From: an uncultured Ruminococcus sp.
GTDB taxonomy: Bacteria > Bacillota > Clostridia > Oscillospirales > Acutalibacteraceae
NCBI GenBank assembly: GCA_910585865.1
Contig: CAJUGO010000006.1
Span: 4,970 to 68,969 of the forward strand
Direction of reading: 5' to 3'
Length of the DNA: 64,000 bases
Within the stretch, counting starts at the first letter, position 1; each line of letters opens with the position of its first letter. Shown here one piece after another: positions 32,256 through 41,076 of the stretch. The notes beneath the pieces were generated by a model. The model was not told where the DNA came from, searched no databases, and saw only the letters and a list, made by a program, of their open reading frames with translations. The position numbers and the translations under genes were made by a program.

Positions 32256-33266
32256 ATGATAAGAAGAATAGGCGGACACACATTAGGATTTGAAGAGATG
32301 CCCTCAATAATAGGATTTGCCTCCATTACAGGAAAAAAAGAATCAGAGGGACCTTTGGGAAAGTGTTTTGACAAGATAGTATATGACAGTTATGACGGCA
32401 ACGATACCTATGAACAGGCTGAAAGTATGCTTCAAAGCGAAGCCGTATCGCTCGCTATGAATAAAGCAAATGTGATGGCTGAAGATATTGACTGTATTTT
32501 TGCAGGCGATTTGCTTAACCAGTGTATAAGCTCCAGCTTTGGTCTGCTTGATTTTGGAATACCTTATCTGGGACAGTACGGTGCTTGCTCGACAATGGCT
32601 CAGGGACTTATTATGGCTGCTGTTTTTATTGAAAGCTCAGCTGCAAATATTGCTGCATGTGTAACGTCTTCTCACTTTGCTTCTGCAGAGAGACAGTACC
32701 GTTTTCCTCTTGAATACGGCGGTGTGCGAACACCTACAGCTCAATGGACAGTTACTGGAGCAGGCAGCTGTATTTTAAAGAACACCAAAAAGGGACCTTC
32801 CGTTGCCCGTGCAACCATAGGAAGAATTGTCGACCTGGGTGTCACAGACGCAAACAATATGGGAGCTGCCATGGCACCTGCCGCTGCACAGACGCTTAAA
32901 TCATATTTTGATGATACCTGCACCTCACCTGACGACTACGATTTGATTTTAACCGGAGACTTAGGAGAAGTAGGCAGCAAAGCGCTGTACGAGCTTATGA
33001 ACCGAGACGGTATAAACATTCAGAATAAGCACAATGACTGCGGTCTTATGATATTTGAACGCACTAAACAGGATGTTCATGCCGGCGGTTCCGGATGCGG
33101 ATGCGCAGCGTCAGTACTGTGTTCAAAAATACTGAATGATTTTAATGAGCATCGCCTTGAAAACATTCTGTTTATGGCTACCGGCGCACTTATGAGTCCA
33201 ACTTCATGCGGACAGGGTGCAAATATTCCGTCAATAGCACATCTTGTAAATATAAAAAACAGATAA
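32256..33266 (+). CDS. spoVAD: Stage V sporulation protein AD
   Basis: A 336-residue thiolase-fold protein that binds dipicolinic acid and takes part in its uptake into the forespore. Motifs include GGHTLGF at the start, DIDCIFAGDLLNQC, LGQYGACSTMAQGLIMAAVFIE (the pseudo-active Cys), TAQWTVTGAGSCIL, DLILTGDLGEVGS and AGGSGCGCAASVLCSKIL. The length is standard. Its usual partners spoVAC and spoVAE are not adjacent. It has a possible sigma-G promoter within the preceding hairpin. It should be expressed in the developing forespore and act at its inner membrane. Confidence 0.96.
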   Translation: MIRRIGGHTLGFEEMPSIIGFASITGKKESEGPLGKCFDKIVYDSYDGNDTYEQAESMLQSEAVSLAMNKANVMAEDIDCIFAGDLLNQCISSSFGLLDFGIPYLGQYGACSTMAQGLIMAAVFIESSAANIAACVTSSHFASAERQYRFPLEYGGVRTPTAQWTVTGAGSCILKNTKKGPSVARATIGRIVDLGVTDANNMGAAMAPAAAQTLKSYFDDTCTSPDDYDLILTGDLGEVGSKALYELMNRDGINIQNKHNDCGLMIFERTKQDVHAGGSGCGCAASVLCSKILNDFNEHRLENILFMATGALMSPTSCGQGANIPSIAHLVNIKNR

Positions 33267-33301
33267 AATAAAAAAAATCTCTGTTCAAAACAAAATCATT
33301 A

Positions 33302-33310
33302 TGCTATAAT
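33302..33310 (+). promoter_or_regulatory. Extended -10 promoter of the PAP2 gene
   Basis: TGC followed by TATAAT (33305-33310) forms an extended -10 box; no good -35 is seen. Distance to the start at 33362 is about 50 bases. Confidence 0.4.
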
Positions 33311-33361
33311 TAAGGTGTATAGGCAGATATGCCTTGCAAGTAAGTTATAGGAGTTGTGTTT

Positions 33362-33916
33362 ATGTTTGGCAGGATTCAGAACATCGACAACCGGGTTCTT
33401 GAGCGCATTGGCAGAATTCATAAGCCTGCACTAAACAGAATAATGATTACTGCATCCCGAGCAGGTAATTTCGGCACCATCTGGTGGGCAATCTGTCTGC
33501 CCTTCCTTATTCGCCCTGAGTGGCGTGCTACGGGATTTAATATAGTTTTCGGACTTGCCCTTGCTCACCTTATGGGTGAGATTATAATAAAGCATATTGT
33601 AAAACGAGTGCGTCCCTGCCATCACTTAGGTGATGAAGAACAGCTTATTGACCGACCAAGATTTTATTCATTTCCATCCGGTCATACTACAGCGTCGTTT
33701 GCAGTTGTCGGCATTGCACTTTTGCGCTGCCGTCCGATAACCTTTATGCCTATATTGCTTTTGGCCATGCTTATTGGATTTTCAAGAATTTATCTGAGAG
33801 TTCATTACCTGACAGACGTTGTTGCAGGGGCAGTTCTCGGATTTGTATGCGGGATAAGTTCAGTAATAATATTCAACGCTTTTGTACCCATGTTGATGCC
33901 CAATCTTATAATGTAA
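33362..33916 (+). CDS. PAP2-family membrane phosphatase
   Basis: A 184-residue integral membrane phosphatase of the type 2 phosphatidic acid phosphatase group. The three motifs are complete: KHIVKRVRP, FPSGHTTASF, and RIYLRVHYLTDVVAG (the last His and Asp as in the family). About five membrane helices are visible. Possible substrates are undecaprenyl pyrophosphate or lipid phosphates; the sequence cannot tell. I use the ATG at 33362, eight bases after AGGAG. A hairpin terminator follows. It is a single-gene unit. Confidence 0.9.
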   Translation: MFGRIQNIDNRVLERIGRIHKPALNRIMITASRAGNFGTIWWAICLPFLIRPEWRATGFNIVFGLALAHLMGEIIIKHIVKRVRPCHHLGDEEQLIDRPRFYSFPSGHTTASFAVVGIALLRCRPITFMPILLLAMLIGFSRIYLRVHYLTDVVAGAVLGFVCGISSVIIFNAFVPMLMPNLIM

Positions 33917-33963
33917 AATTACTATATAATCTATTCACAAAAATATATTTTATTTACAAAAAC

Positions 33964-33994
33964 TTAAGGACAGCTAATGCTGTCCTTAAATTTT
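33964..33994. terminator. Bidirectional hairpin terminator
   Basis: TTAAGGACAGC (33964-33974), TAAT loop, GCTGTCCTTAA (33979-33989), then ATTTTA on the plus strand and TTTTTG on the minus strand. It serves the PAP2 gene and possibly the converging GT-C gene (stop at 34134). Confidence 0.85.
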
Positions 33995-34133
33995 ATGCAA
34001 TTATATTTTTAAGCCGTAAATATTAAAACGGTTGCATCTAAAATGATGAGGGTATCTTCGCTTTTCACAATGAATCCTTACTTTTAATTCCAACTAAAAA
34101 TAATCTATCAAAATAAACCAAATGCCAGTATTA

Positions 34134-35324
34134 TTATTTTAGAGGTTGCGGTGATTTGTTTAAAATAACTTCTTTTACAAATACAATAGTTACATATACA
34201 TAAATTATCATATATATTACTGATGTAAGCTTTATATCAATTACCTCATATGCAAACAGATAATAGCAGTATCCCCGCAGACTTATGAGCGTACAGGCAA
34301 TCGGAAGCCAAAAGCGTTTCATAGTAACAACTGAATAAATCAACAGTACAATATCAAGAAGGTACGCGTATCTTTCGTGCATTGAAGATAAAAACATAAT
34401 GCAGGTAAAAACTGTCCATATAACTGTAAGCAGAATATTTTCTTTATCCGTCATATCAACTTTTTTGTAAATTACAAGACAAAGCGCACTGCCAAGTACA
34501 ACAAGCGTAAGTATAATTGAAAATGATTTCAGCAAATAATAGTACGTTGTATCATTTCCGTTGCATATTAATGCATAAAAGTTCGGACAGTTCATCTGTA
34601 TAAGCTTGCCGTAATCTGTCTGTACAAGATAAATTTCGATTATATCCTTTACAGGTCTTCCCAGAAAAATTGCAGGAAGACACATAACAAAATCTGTAAC
34701 CGGAATAATTAAAAAATGCAGGATAGAAATTTTTCGTGTTGAGACATAATAAAATATGTAGAATGGCAAAATAAATACTGTTTGCAGTTTAAATGCAAAA
34801 GCTATTCCGACAAATATAAACGAAGTTATATTTTTTTCTTGTTTCAAAAAGTAAATCGAAAGAAGTATAAATGCAACATATATTGAATCACACTGTGCCC
34901 AAAAAGAAGAGTTTAAAATTACTGTAATCGAACAAAATGTAAGAGCATATGTCACTGCCGCTTTTATTTTTGCGTGCTTTTGTGCAAAGGAGTAAACAAG
35001 CATTGCAGCCGAAACAGCCAGTACAAAGTCAAAAATTATTGACAGCAGCTTGTACGAGTGCAGAGCACCAAAAGGAAGCAATGTAAGAATATACGTAATT
35101 ATTTGATAAGGTATATTGTAATTGCCAATCTGTTTTGCAAGTCCGTTTATACCGCCGTACTGAATCTGCGACCACCAAGGATTTAGAAAGCTGTTGAAAT
35201 CATCGCTTTGAAAATCTAACCCGAATGCACGCAGCAAGATTCCGCATACGGTAACTGCTCCGAGAAAAATAATTATAATATTTTTTTGTATAAAATCAAA
35301 AAATTTTCTTTCCGCCCTAGTCAT
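34134..35324 (-). CDS. Polytopic GT-C-type glycosyltransferase-like membrane protein
   Basis: A 396-residue protein with about ten membrane helices. Near the start, LRAFGLDFQSDDFNSFLNPW shows the acidic DD pair of the first extracytoplasmic loop, typical of GT-C enzymes that use polyprenyl-linked sugars (GT39/GT87-like). ALHSYKLLSIIFD follows. The loop with PNFYALICNGND also fits. The donor and acceptor are unknown; it may add hexose to a surface glycan. It is a single-gene unit, in a low-GC region. I am confident of the broad class only. Confidence 0.75.
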   Translation of the reverse strand: MTRAERKFFDFIQKNIIIIFLGAVTVCGILLRAFGLDFQSDDFNSFLNPWWSQIQYGGINGLAKQIGNYNIPYQIITYILTLLPFGALHSYKLLSIIFDFVLAVSAAMLVYSFAQKHAKIKAAVTYALTFCSITVILNSSFWAQCDSIYVAFILLSIYFLKQEKNITSFIFVGIAFAFKLQTVFILPFYIFYYVSTRKISILHFLIIPVTDFVMCLPAIFLGRPVKDIIEIYLVQTDYGKLIQMNCPNFYALICNGNDTTYYYLLKSFSIILTLVVLGSALCLVIYKKVDMTDKENILLTVIWTVFTCIMFLSSMHERYAYLLDIVLLIYSVVTMKRFWLPIACTLISLRGYCYYLFAYEVIDIKLTSVIYMIIYVYVTIVFVKEVILNKSPQPLK

Positions 35325-35510
35325 AGCAAAACCTCACATTTTATGCAGTCTTAATCGCAGTTTGTCAATAATAATACGCTTAAAACGGTAAAAAAGTTGC
35401 AAATATATGTCTACTTTTCAAAAAATTACTTATGCTGCATAAACGACAATTCAGCACCGTTTAAAATAATATGTACAAACAGCATTTTAGCGTAATTTTT
35501 TCAGTGATTC

Positions 35511-36509
35511 TTAGATAAATCCAATTTTTTTCATTACCTTGCCCATTGTACGGCTGCTGATTTTAAGTGCAATTTCGTCTGCTTTTTTATAGCAATCCTC
35601 AAGATAAGCCTTATCCTTAATAAGCTGTTCATACCGTTCCCGAACCGGACGCAAAGCTTCAACAACCGCTTCTCCGACAGCAGTTTTAAAATCACCGTAT
35701 CCCTTACCGTCAAAATCTTTCTCAATTTGCTCGTAGCCGAGTCCCGTAACCGCGCTGTAGATAGCCATAAGGTTGTTGATTCCGTCTTTGCCCTCAGCAT
35801 ATCTCACCTTAGCTTCGCTGTCGGTAATTGCGCGCTTAAACTTTTTCATAATAACCTCAGGCTTATCAAGAAGATGAACACATCCGTTTACATTTTCATC
35901 GGATTTACTCATTTTTCTTGTCGGATCCTGGAGACTCATTACTCTTGCGCCGTTTTTGGGAATGAATCCGTCCGGAATTTTAAACACATTGCCGTAAAGG
36001 CCGTTAAATCTTTCTGCAATATTTCTTGTAATCTCAATATGCTGCTTCTGATCTGCACCAACAGGAACCTTGTCCGCCTGATAAAGCAGAATATCGGCTG
36101 CCATCAGAACAGGATATGTAAACAAACCGGCATTAATATTGTCAGCGTGCTTTGCAGATTTATCCTTGAATTGCGTCATTCTCGAAAGCTCTCCGAACTG
36201 AGTGTAACAGCTGAGCGCCCATGCAAGCTCTGCGTGGGTATGCACATGACTTTGAATGAAGAATATACTTTTTTCTACATCAATTCCGCATGCCATAATG
36301 GATGCATATGCATCAAGGATATTCCTGCGCATTACTGCAGGTTCCTGCCTTACTGTAATTGTATGTAAATCGGCAAGTGCATAAATACAGTTATATTCAT
36401 CCTGCATTGTAACCCAGTTGCGCACCGCACCAAGATAGTTTCCGAGCGTAATTGTGCCGCTTGGCTGTATTGCGCTGAACACAACCTCTTTTTTTACTTG
36501 ATTTTCCAT
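35511..36509 (-). CDS. trpS: Tryptophanyl-tRNA synthetase
   Basis: A 332-residue class I synthetase charging tRNA-Trp. HIGH-like motif is TLGNYLGAV after FSAIQPSGT; other motifs are LADLHTIT, the PVGADQKQHIEITR substrate pocket and KMSKSDEN. I choose the ATG at 36509 with AGGAGG upstream; the longer reading to 36566 adds a non-homologous tail. No T-box is present in its leader, but an imperfect stem lies at 36552-36593. It has a single catalytic domain and the standard length. Confidence 0.97.
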   Translation of the reverse strand: MENQVKKEVVFSAIQPSGTITLGNYLGAVRNWVTMQDEYNCIYALADLHTITVRQEPAVMRRNILDAYASIMACGIDVEKSIFFIQSHVHTHAELAWALSCYTQFGELSRMTQFKDKSAKHADNINAGLFTYPVLMAADILLYQADKVPVGADQKQHIEITRNIAERFNGLYGNVFKIPDGFIPKNGARVMSLQDPTRKMSKSDENVNGCVHLLDKPEVIMKKFKRAITDSEAKVRYAEGKDGINNLMAIYSAVTGLGYEQIEKDFDGKGYGDFKTAVGEAVVEALRPVRERYEQLIKDKAYLEDCYKKADEIALKISSRTMGKVMKKIGFI

Positions 36510-36551
36510 GTATATTTCCTCCTGATTGATACAAATAAACTTATATAAACA

Positions 36552-36593
36552 CAGCATCAGCTGCATTCAGTACAGGCAGACAGCCTGATGCTG
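36552..36593 (-). other. Stem-loop upstream of trpS
   Basis: CAGCATCAG (36552-36560) is exactly complementary to CTGATGCTG (36585-36593) around a 24-base loop. It lies 43 bases before the trpS start, so it may be in its leader. There is no strong U-tract. The rest of the spacer to 36752 shows nothing I can name. Confidence 0.35.
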
Positions 36594-36752
36594 CCCATAC
36601 TCAATTTCCCTTTGCCTTTTGGCAGTTTCCTATTAATATATAATGATAAAGATTTTCTGCCAAACAAAAACTTACTCCGGCATTAACTCAGTTGTGCAAA
36701 GATTCAGTAAAAACATGACAAATAATATGTCAGAGACTGTAGTGATATTTCA

Positions 36753-37949
36753 TTAAATATTGGTATAAAGACTGTTTGCCAGTCTTCCAAGTATTTTTAT
36801 GCCTTTTTCAAGCTGTTCATCCGTAGGTGTAGAAAAATTAATTCTAAAACTTTGACATTCTTCATTTTCATTTGTAAGAAATGCGTTGCCCGGAACTACA
36901 CACACCTTATTCTGTATGGCAGTTTTGCAAAATTGAGGCATATCAGCTCCCTTTGGAAGTTCACACCATATAAACAATCCGCCGTCAATTTTATGGTAAG
37001 TAATTGCAGGTGCACAATATTTGTCAAGCAAATCCATGCAGTACTTTGCCTTTTTACTATATATTTCTCTCAACATTTCAAGGTGGGAATTAAAATTATA
37101 TTTTGTTATAAACTCATCACACACATACTGTGACCATATATTTGTGTGAACGTCATTACCCTGCTTGCAGACAACAAGCTTTTGAAAAATCGGCTTTGGA
37201 CAAATACAATAGGCAACACGCATTCCCGGTGAAATTACCTTTGAGAAAGAACCTGCATAAATAACGATTCCGTCAGTATCAAAGCTCTTTATGTTAGGTA
37301 CATGCTCTCCGCTGTACCGCAAATCTCCGTAAGGGTTATCCTCAAGTATCAATACTCCGTACTTCTTTGCAAGTTCATAAATTTTTCTGCGCTTTTCAAG
37401 ACTCGTTGTAATACCTGAGGGATTCTGAAAATTAGGTATTAAATAAATAATCTTTGCATTGGGGTTTGCCTTTAAGGCAGCTTCGAGTTCCTCTATATTC
37501 ATACCGTCGCTGTCAACCTTTACTCCCACAAGCTTTGCGTTGTAGCTTCTGAAAGTGTTCAGCGAACCTATAAATGACGGAGCCTCACATATTACAACAT
37601 CACCCTCGTTTACAAGAGTTTTTGAGCATAAGTCCATAATCTGCTGTGCCCCTGTTGTAATAATAATATCATCATTTTCACTGCCTGTATTATGTTCTTT
37701 TTTCATGTATTCAGCAACATGCTGTCTCAACGGAGTATACCCCTCGCTTGTGCTGTACTGCAGTACGGAAATAGGATTATCTGTTAACACTTTCGCTGAT
37801 ATTTCCGCAATTTCCCTTGCCGGAAAAGCCTCGGGCGAAGGGTTTCCAGCTGACAGTGAAACCACTTCGGGATCAGCCGCATATTTAAAAATTTCTCTTA
37901 TTGCACTGGGTTTTAAATTTGAAACCCTGTCAGAAAACTTGTACTCCAT
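36753..37949 (-). CDS. PLP-dependent class I/II aminotransferase (LysN/2-aminoadipate-type)
   Basis: A 398-residue aminotransferase of fold type I. Motifs are VVSLSAGNPSPEAFP, ITTGAQQIMDLCSKTLVNEGD, IYLIPNFQNPSGIT, LILEDNPYGDLRY and the PLP-binding SFSKVISPGMRVAYC (Schiff-base Lys). No N-terminal GntR domain is present, so it is the stand-alone form often annotated as 2-aminoadipate or aromatic/branched-chain aminotransferase; the exact substrate is unknown. The ATG at 37949 has a GGAG site eight bases upstream; the longer reading to 37979 is not supported. Confidence 0.9.
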   Translation of the reverse strand: MEYKFSDRVSNLKPSAIREIFKYAADPEVVSLSAGNPSPEAFPAREIAEISAKVLTDNPISVLQYSTSEGYTPLRQHVAEYMKKEHNTGSENDDIIITTGAQQIMDLCSKTLVNEGDVVICEAPSFIGSLNTFRSYNAKLVGVKVDSDGMNIEELEAALKANPNAKIIYLIPNFQNPSGITTSLEKRRKIYELAKKYGVLILEDNPYGDLRYSGEHVPNIKSFDTDGIVIYAGSFSKVISPGMRVAYCICPKPIFQKLVVCKQGNDVHTNIWSQYVCDEFITKYNFNSHLEMLREIYSKKAKYCMDLLDKYCAPAITYHKIDGGLFIWCELPKGADMPQFCKTAIQNKVCVVPGNAFLTNENEECQSFRINFSTPTDEQLEKGIKILGRLANSLYTNI

Positions 37950-38095
37950 TGTTACAGCTCCTTGATTACACAAAATCACTATTAGTTACTAAGATATTTT
38001 ACCATGAATTTTAAATAGATTCAAGCGCAAGCAGTAAAATATAATAAAAACCGAAGCATTTGTGCTATGGCAATATATTATTTTGCATAAAAAGG

Positions 38096-38124
38096 TTGAC
38101 ACATTATGCTAATTAATATATAAT
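38096..38124 (+). promoter_or_regulatory. Perfect consensus sigma-A promoter of the DUF2712-like gene
   Basis: TTGACA (38096-38101), exactly 17 bases, TATAAT (38119-38124). The transcript would have an A/T-rich leader of about 180 bases (38131-38308) before a perfect AAGGAGG site. The leader has several short A/T inverted repeats but no riboswitch I recognise. Confidence 0.85.
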
Positions 38125-38308
38125 ATTGGCATAATAAATATTATTTACACATAATTAACGCACATTATTATGAATTCAATTATCACTATCTATCAATTTA
38201 TATATTATATTAATTAATTATTATATAGGCTTAATTGTTAAAACGGCGAATCTTTACCACAGATTTTAAAACATACATCTCTATGTTGTATTAGATAAGG
38301 AGGAATCT

Positions 38309-38752
38309 ATGAATTTTTATAAAAGATTATTCACAACATTGGTTGTCGGCGCTGTGAGCATTGGAGCTTTTGCATTTGGTGTATCAGCGTACGGCGCAGA
38401 CAATAACATACCATACTCATTTACAGTGCCTGCCAATCAGGGAACGGGTTACGGTAAAGCCGAATATAGGGGCAACGCCGGAACTGAGGTACCTTGGAAA
38501 ATTGAATTTACATACACCTCTGAAGGCAGAGGTACTGTAACGTATTTTCATCTTTCAGGCCCTTGGTGGTCAAAGCAGTCAGATTCTAAAAAACTATCGC
38601 AAGGAAGCGGCGTTAAATATTATCGCGCTTACGATACTGCAAAAAATATGGATATATCGCTTGCGGCTTATAATAACAACGATATAGAAAAAAGCTATAT
38701 GGTAGCCGGTTATTGGGATGAAGAAACTGCTAAACACGCATTTTCTGATTAA
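38309..38752 (+). CDS. Small secreted DUF2712-like protein
   Basis: A 147-residue secreted protein with a clear signal peptide (KRLFTTLVVGAVSIGAFAFGVSAYGA, cleavage near residue 29). The mature part (about 118 residues) is beta-rich: PYSFTVPANQGTGYGKAEYR, then FTYTSEGRGTVTYF, GSGVKYYRAYD and a C-terminal VAGYWDEETAKHAF. This motif order matches what I recall of DUF2712, a family of unknown function often found beside ABC transporter genes. No lipobox or anchor is present and the mature chain has no Cys. It is the first gene of the six-gene locus and has by far its best promoter. Toxin, bacteriocin-like or signal roles are guesses. Confidence 0.72.
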   Translation: MNFYKRLFTTLVVGAVSIGAFAFGVSAYGADNNIPYSFTVPANQGTGYGKAEYRGNAGTEVPWKIEFTYTSEGRGTVTYFHLSGPWWSKQSDSKKLSQGSGVKYYRAYDTAKNMDISLAAYNNNDIEKSYMVAGYWDEETAKHAFSD

Positions 38753-38812
38753 TAATCCATAACAAGTTTTAAAGCTTAGTACAGATTTGCCACATATAAC
38801 ATCACTAAAATG

Positions 38813-38844
38813 TCCCCTGCTTCTAAGGAGGCAGGGGATATTTT
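38813..38844 (+). terminator. Hairpin between the secreted protein and its transporter genes
   Basis: TCCCCTGC (38813-38820), 10-base loop, GCAGGGGA (38831-38838), then TATTTT. This may be a partial terminator that lets the first gene be made in excess over the downstream membrane genes. Confidence 0.6.
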
Positions 38845-38869
38845 AAAATTATATAAGTGAGGTGTGATA

Positions 38870-39637
38870 ATGTCATATTATTATAATCGTATAATAAATA
38901 ACAAGATAAAACTATCTATAATTTTGTTTTTCTTTCTTATGCCTGTTATCAGCATACTTTTTGTTTTATTTGATATACATATGGGGGCATCGGTATATTG
39001 CCCCGAATTGAACACATTTATCGCTCGAGATACGGTACCGGGAGGGATAAGCGGTTTGTTCTTTCATTATATGCCGTTACTTCTGGCGATAATTGTCTCG
39101 GATGATTGTGCCGAGGATTATAAGCTGGGATATAAGAACCTGCTTATTTCAAAATGGGGTAAAAACAGGTATTTTTTGATAAATATGTCAAAGAGCTTTA
39201 TTTTTTCTGCTTTAATAATACTTATTCCTCTTCTTGTTAACTTAGTTATGACGCAATTTATTTTTGCAGGTGCTACATATAATGGATGGTCGCCGGGAGA
39301 TATTGAAACGTTTCCTACTGTGAAAGAGTCACTTGCGAATCCAATGAAATACAATATTATGTGTACTTTGATTGCAGTTGTATTTGCAGGTGTTTTGGGG
39401 ATGGGGTCAACGGCTGTTTCAATGGCTTTGCACAACAGATTTATAGTTTATCCTATAGTGTATATTATGTGGTACATCCCCAACTCATTGCCGCAACACA
39501 ATGTTCTATGTGCATTTCAGCCGTTTACAGAATATAATATGGCTGACTCTATGGAAGCCGTTATAATTATGCTTGCATTAAACTTTGCCGCAATAACTTT
39601 TTGTTATATAAAGGTGATTAAGTATGACAAAGTATAA
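38870..39637 (+). CDS. ABC-2-like permease subunit 1 of the DUF2712 locus
   Basis: A 255-residue polytopic membrane protein with about six helices. The stretch SDDCAEDYKLGYKNLLISKWGKNRYFLINMSK resembles the coupling loop of ABC-2 transport permeases (D-Y-x-x-G-x-x-x-x-L). The ATG has a GAGGTG site. It overlaps the next membrane gene by 14 bases, implying coupled translation. It lies downstream of the secreted DUF2712-like gene and upstream of an ABC ATPase in the same run. The exact family is not recognised. Confidence 0.72.
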   Translation: MSYYYNRIINNKIKLSIILFFFLMPVISILFVLFDIHMGASVYCPELNTFIARDTVPGGISGLFFHYMPLLLAIIVSDDCAEDYKLGYKNLLISKWGKNRYFLINMSKSFIFSALIILIPLLVNLVMTQFIFAGATYNGWSPGDIETFPTVKESLANPMKYNIMCTLIAVVFAGVLGMGSTAVSMALHNRFIVYPIVYIMWYIPNSLPQHNVLCAFQPFTEYNMADSMEAVIIMLALNFAAITFCYIKVIKYDKV

Positions 39638-40379
39638 AATGAAAAAATATCTGACAATAATTCCGTTTATTGTTTCTTTTTTAATTGGCTGCTGTATATA
39701 TGACTATTGGGAATTTTTTAATTTTTTAGATACTTATCCCTCGGTAAGGTTAAGTGACAAAGCAATATTCTTAAATATTGCGGGAGGTAGAAATTACCTG
39801 AGTGAAGTCAATATATCGGTATATTATGTAATAGCCTTTGTTCTGTTTTTGCTATATATATTTCCACCGATAAAACCAAGCAGTTTTGTGAGGCTGAAAT
39901 CAAGAAATTCATACATAACCGGACGTATAGCTGATTGCAGTATATTTGCCTTTATATTCGCTTTTTTAATAGAAGCAGTAAATGTAACGGTTGCTTTTAT
40001 TTGCTTTGATATTAATATTATTTTTAGTCTTAATTTTATTCCGTACACACTTCTTGAGCTTCTGACTTTGTGCTTGTTTTATTTTAGGGCGGGCTTAGTT
40101 TTTCTTGCTTTTGAGGTTATTATTTCAAGAAAGGTTGCTCCCTTTATTACAATAGCATTTTATGCAGTCGAATACTCAGCTGATTTAGCCTTTATGATAA
40201 GCCAGATATGGCTGCCGTTTAGAGATGCACATGTTCTTCTTAAGCTTTTGACAAGAGAAATACAGCCGACTGACATATTTTCAATTTTGTTTAGAGCGTT
40301 GGTGATGGCTTTACTGCTGATTGCGTCGTCTTACTTTTTGTTTAATAAAAAGGATGTTTTAAGTAATGTTAAAAAATAA
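39624..40379 (+). CDS. Polytopic membrane protein 2 of the DUF2712 locus
   Basis: A 251-residue protein with about six helices, starting MTKYKMKKYLTIIPFIVSFLIG. The loop PSSFVRLKSRNSYITGRIADCS resembles the permease coupling helix region of ABC-2-like proteins of the DUF2705 type, which I believe accompany DUF2712 in some Bacilli (from memory, not checked). It overlaps the genes on both sides by 14 bases. No enzymatic motif. Likely one subunit of a multi-permease complex. Confidence 0.68.
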   Translation: MTKYKMKKYLTIIPFIVSFLIGCCIYDYWEFFNFLDTYPSVRLSDKAIFLNIAGGRNYLSEVNISVYYVIAFVLFLLYIFPPIKPSSFVRLKSRNSYITGRIADCSIFAFIFAFLIEAVNVTVAFICFDINIIFSLNFIPYTLLELLTLCLFYFRAGLVFLAFEVIISRKVAPFITIAFYAVEYSADLAFMISQIWLPFRDAHVLLKLLTREIQPTDIFSILFRALVMALLLIASSYFLFNKKDVLSNVKK

Positions 40380-41067
40380 ATTTGTTCTTTTAGTTGCATT
40401 GGTTCTGTCGTGTACACTTCAGATTGTAAGCTTTTGCCAAGAACCTGCCAAATATTTTGAAAACGGCTTTATGATAGGACTTGACAAAGAGTATATAAAT
40501 TTTGGTGTTTGGACATGTATTGTGGCGCTGGTGTTTCCCGTATGCTTTATTTTATTTTTTACAAGCGGCACAGTTGAGAATTTGATGCACGGCTACGGAA
40601 AGGTATTGATAGTACGCGACTATTCCAAAGCTCTTTTGATATTAAAACGCTGTCTGAGAAACTGCTTTGCGATAGTATGCATAGTGATTTTTCAGCTTTT
40701 AGTTTTTTTGTTGGTAAATAATTATTTAATGCCCGTTGAAAGCGGAATGTTAAAATCGGTACTGATGTACTTTTTAATTTTAAACGCATTAGTTTTAACG
40801 CAGTGCTTTCTTGAAATGTACATTCCGGCATATATTGTCAATATATTAATTTTTATTTATTGCTCGGTTTCATATTATTTGGTGCAAATGTTTTTTCATT
40901 CAACTGCCGCAAAACTGATTATGTTCCCCTGTCTGTTGTTCGGAATGCAAAACGGAGCAGTCAGTGCAGACAACACATATTACTTGTATTTAGCAGCGGC
41001 AATCATAATGAACCTGTTGCTCATAACTCTTTGTATCAGAAAATTTAAGAAAATTGACATTTTTTGA
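40366..41067 (+). CDS. Polytopic membrane protein 3 of the DUF2712 locus
   Basis: A 233-residue protein with about six helices. MHGYGKVLIVRDYSKALLILKR again resembles a cytoplasmic coupling loop. It starts within the previous gene (14-base overlap, AAGGATG upstream) and ends nine bases before the ABC ATPase. Together with the two preceding proteins it gives three different permease-like subunits for a single ATPase, unlike a simple ABC transporter with one or two permeases. Confidence 0.68.
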   Translation: MLKNKFVLLVALVLSCTLQIVSFCQEPAKYFENGFMIGLDKEYINFGVWTCIVALVFPVCFILFFTSGTVENLMHGYGKVLIVRDYSKALLILKRCLRNCFAIVCIVIFQLLVFLLVNNYLMPVESGMLKSVLMYFLILNALVLTQCFLEMYIPAYIVNILIFIYCSVSYYLVQMFFHSTAAKLIMFPCLLFGMQNGAVSADNTYYLYLAAAIIMNLLLITLCIRKFKKIDIF

Positions 41068-41076
41068 GGTGAAATA

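Noticed and set aside
36510..36752. T-box riboswitch before trpS
   Set aside because: A single stem is present, but there is no conserved T-box element and no terminator with a U-tract.
38309..38752. Lactococcin 972 family bacteriocin
   Set aside because: Gene context is similar, but the mature protein is longer and its motif order (ending GYWDEET) fits DUF2712 better; killing activity is not shown by sequence.
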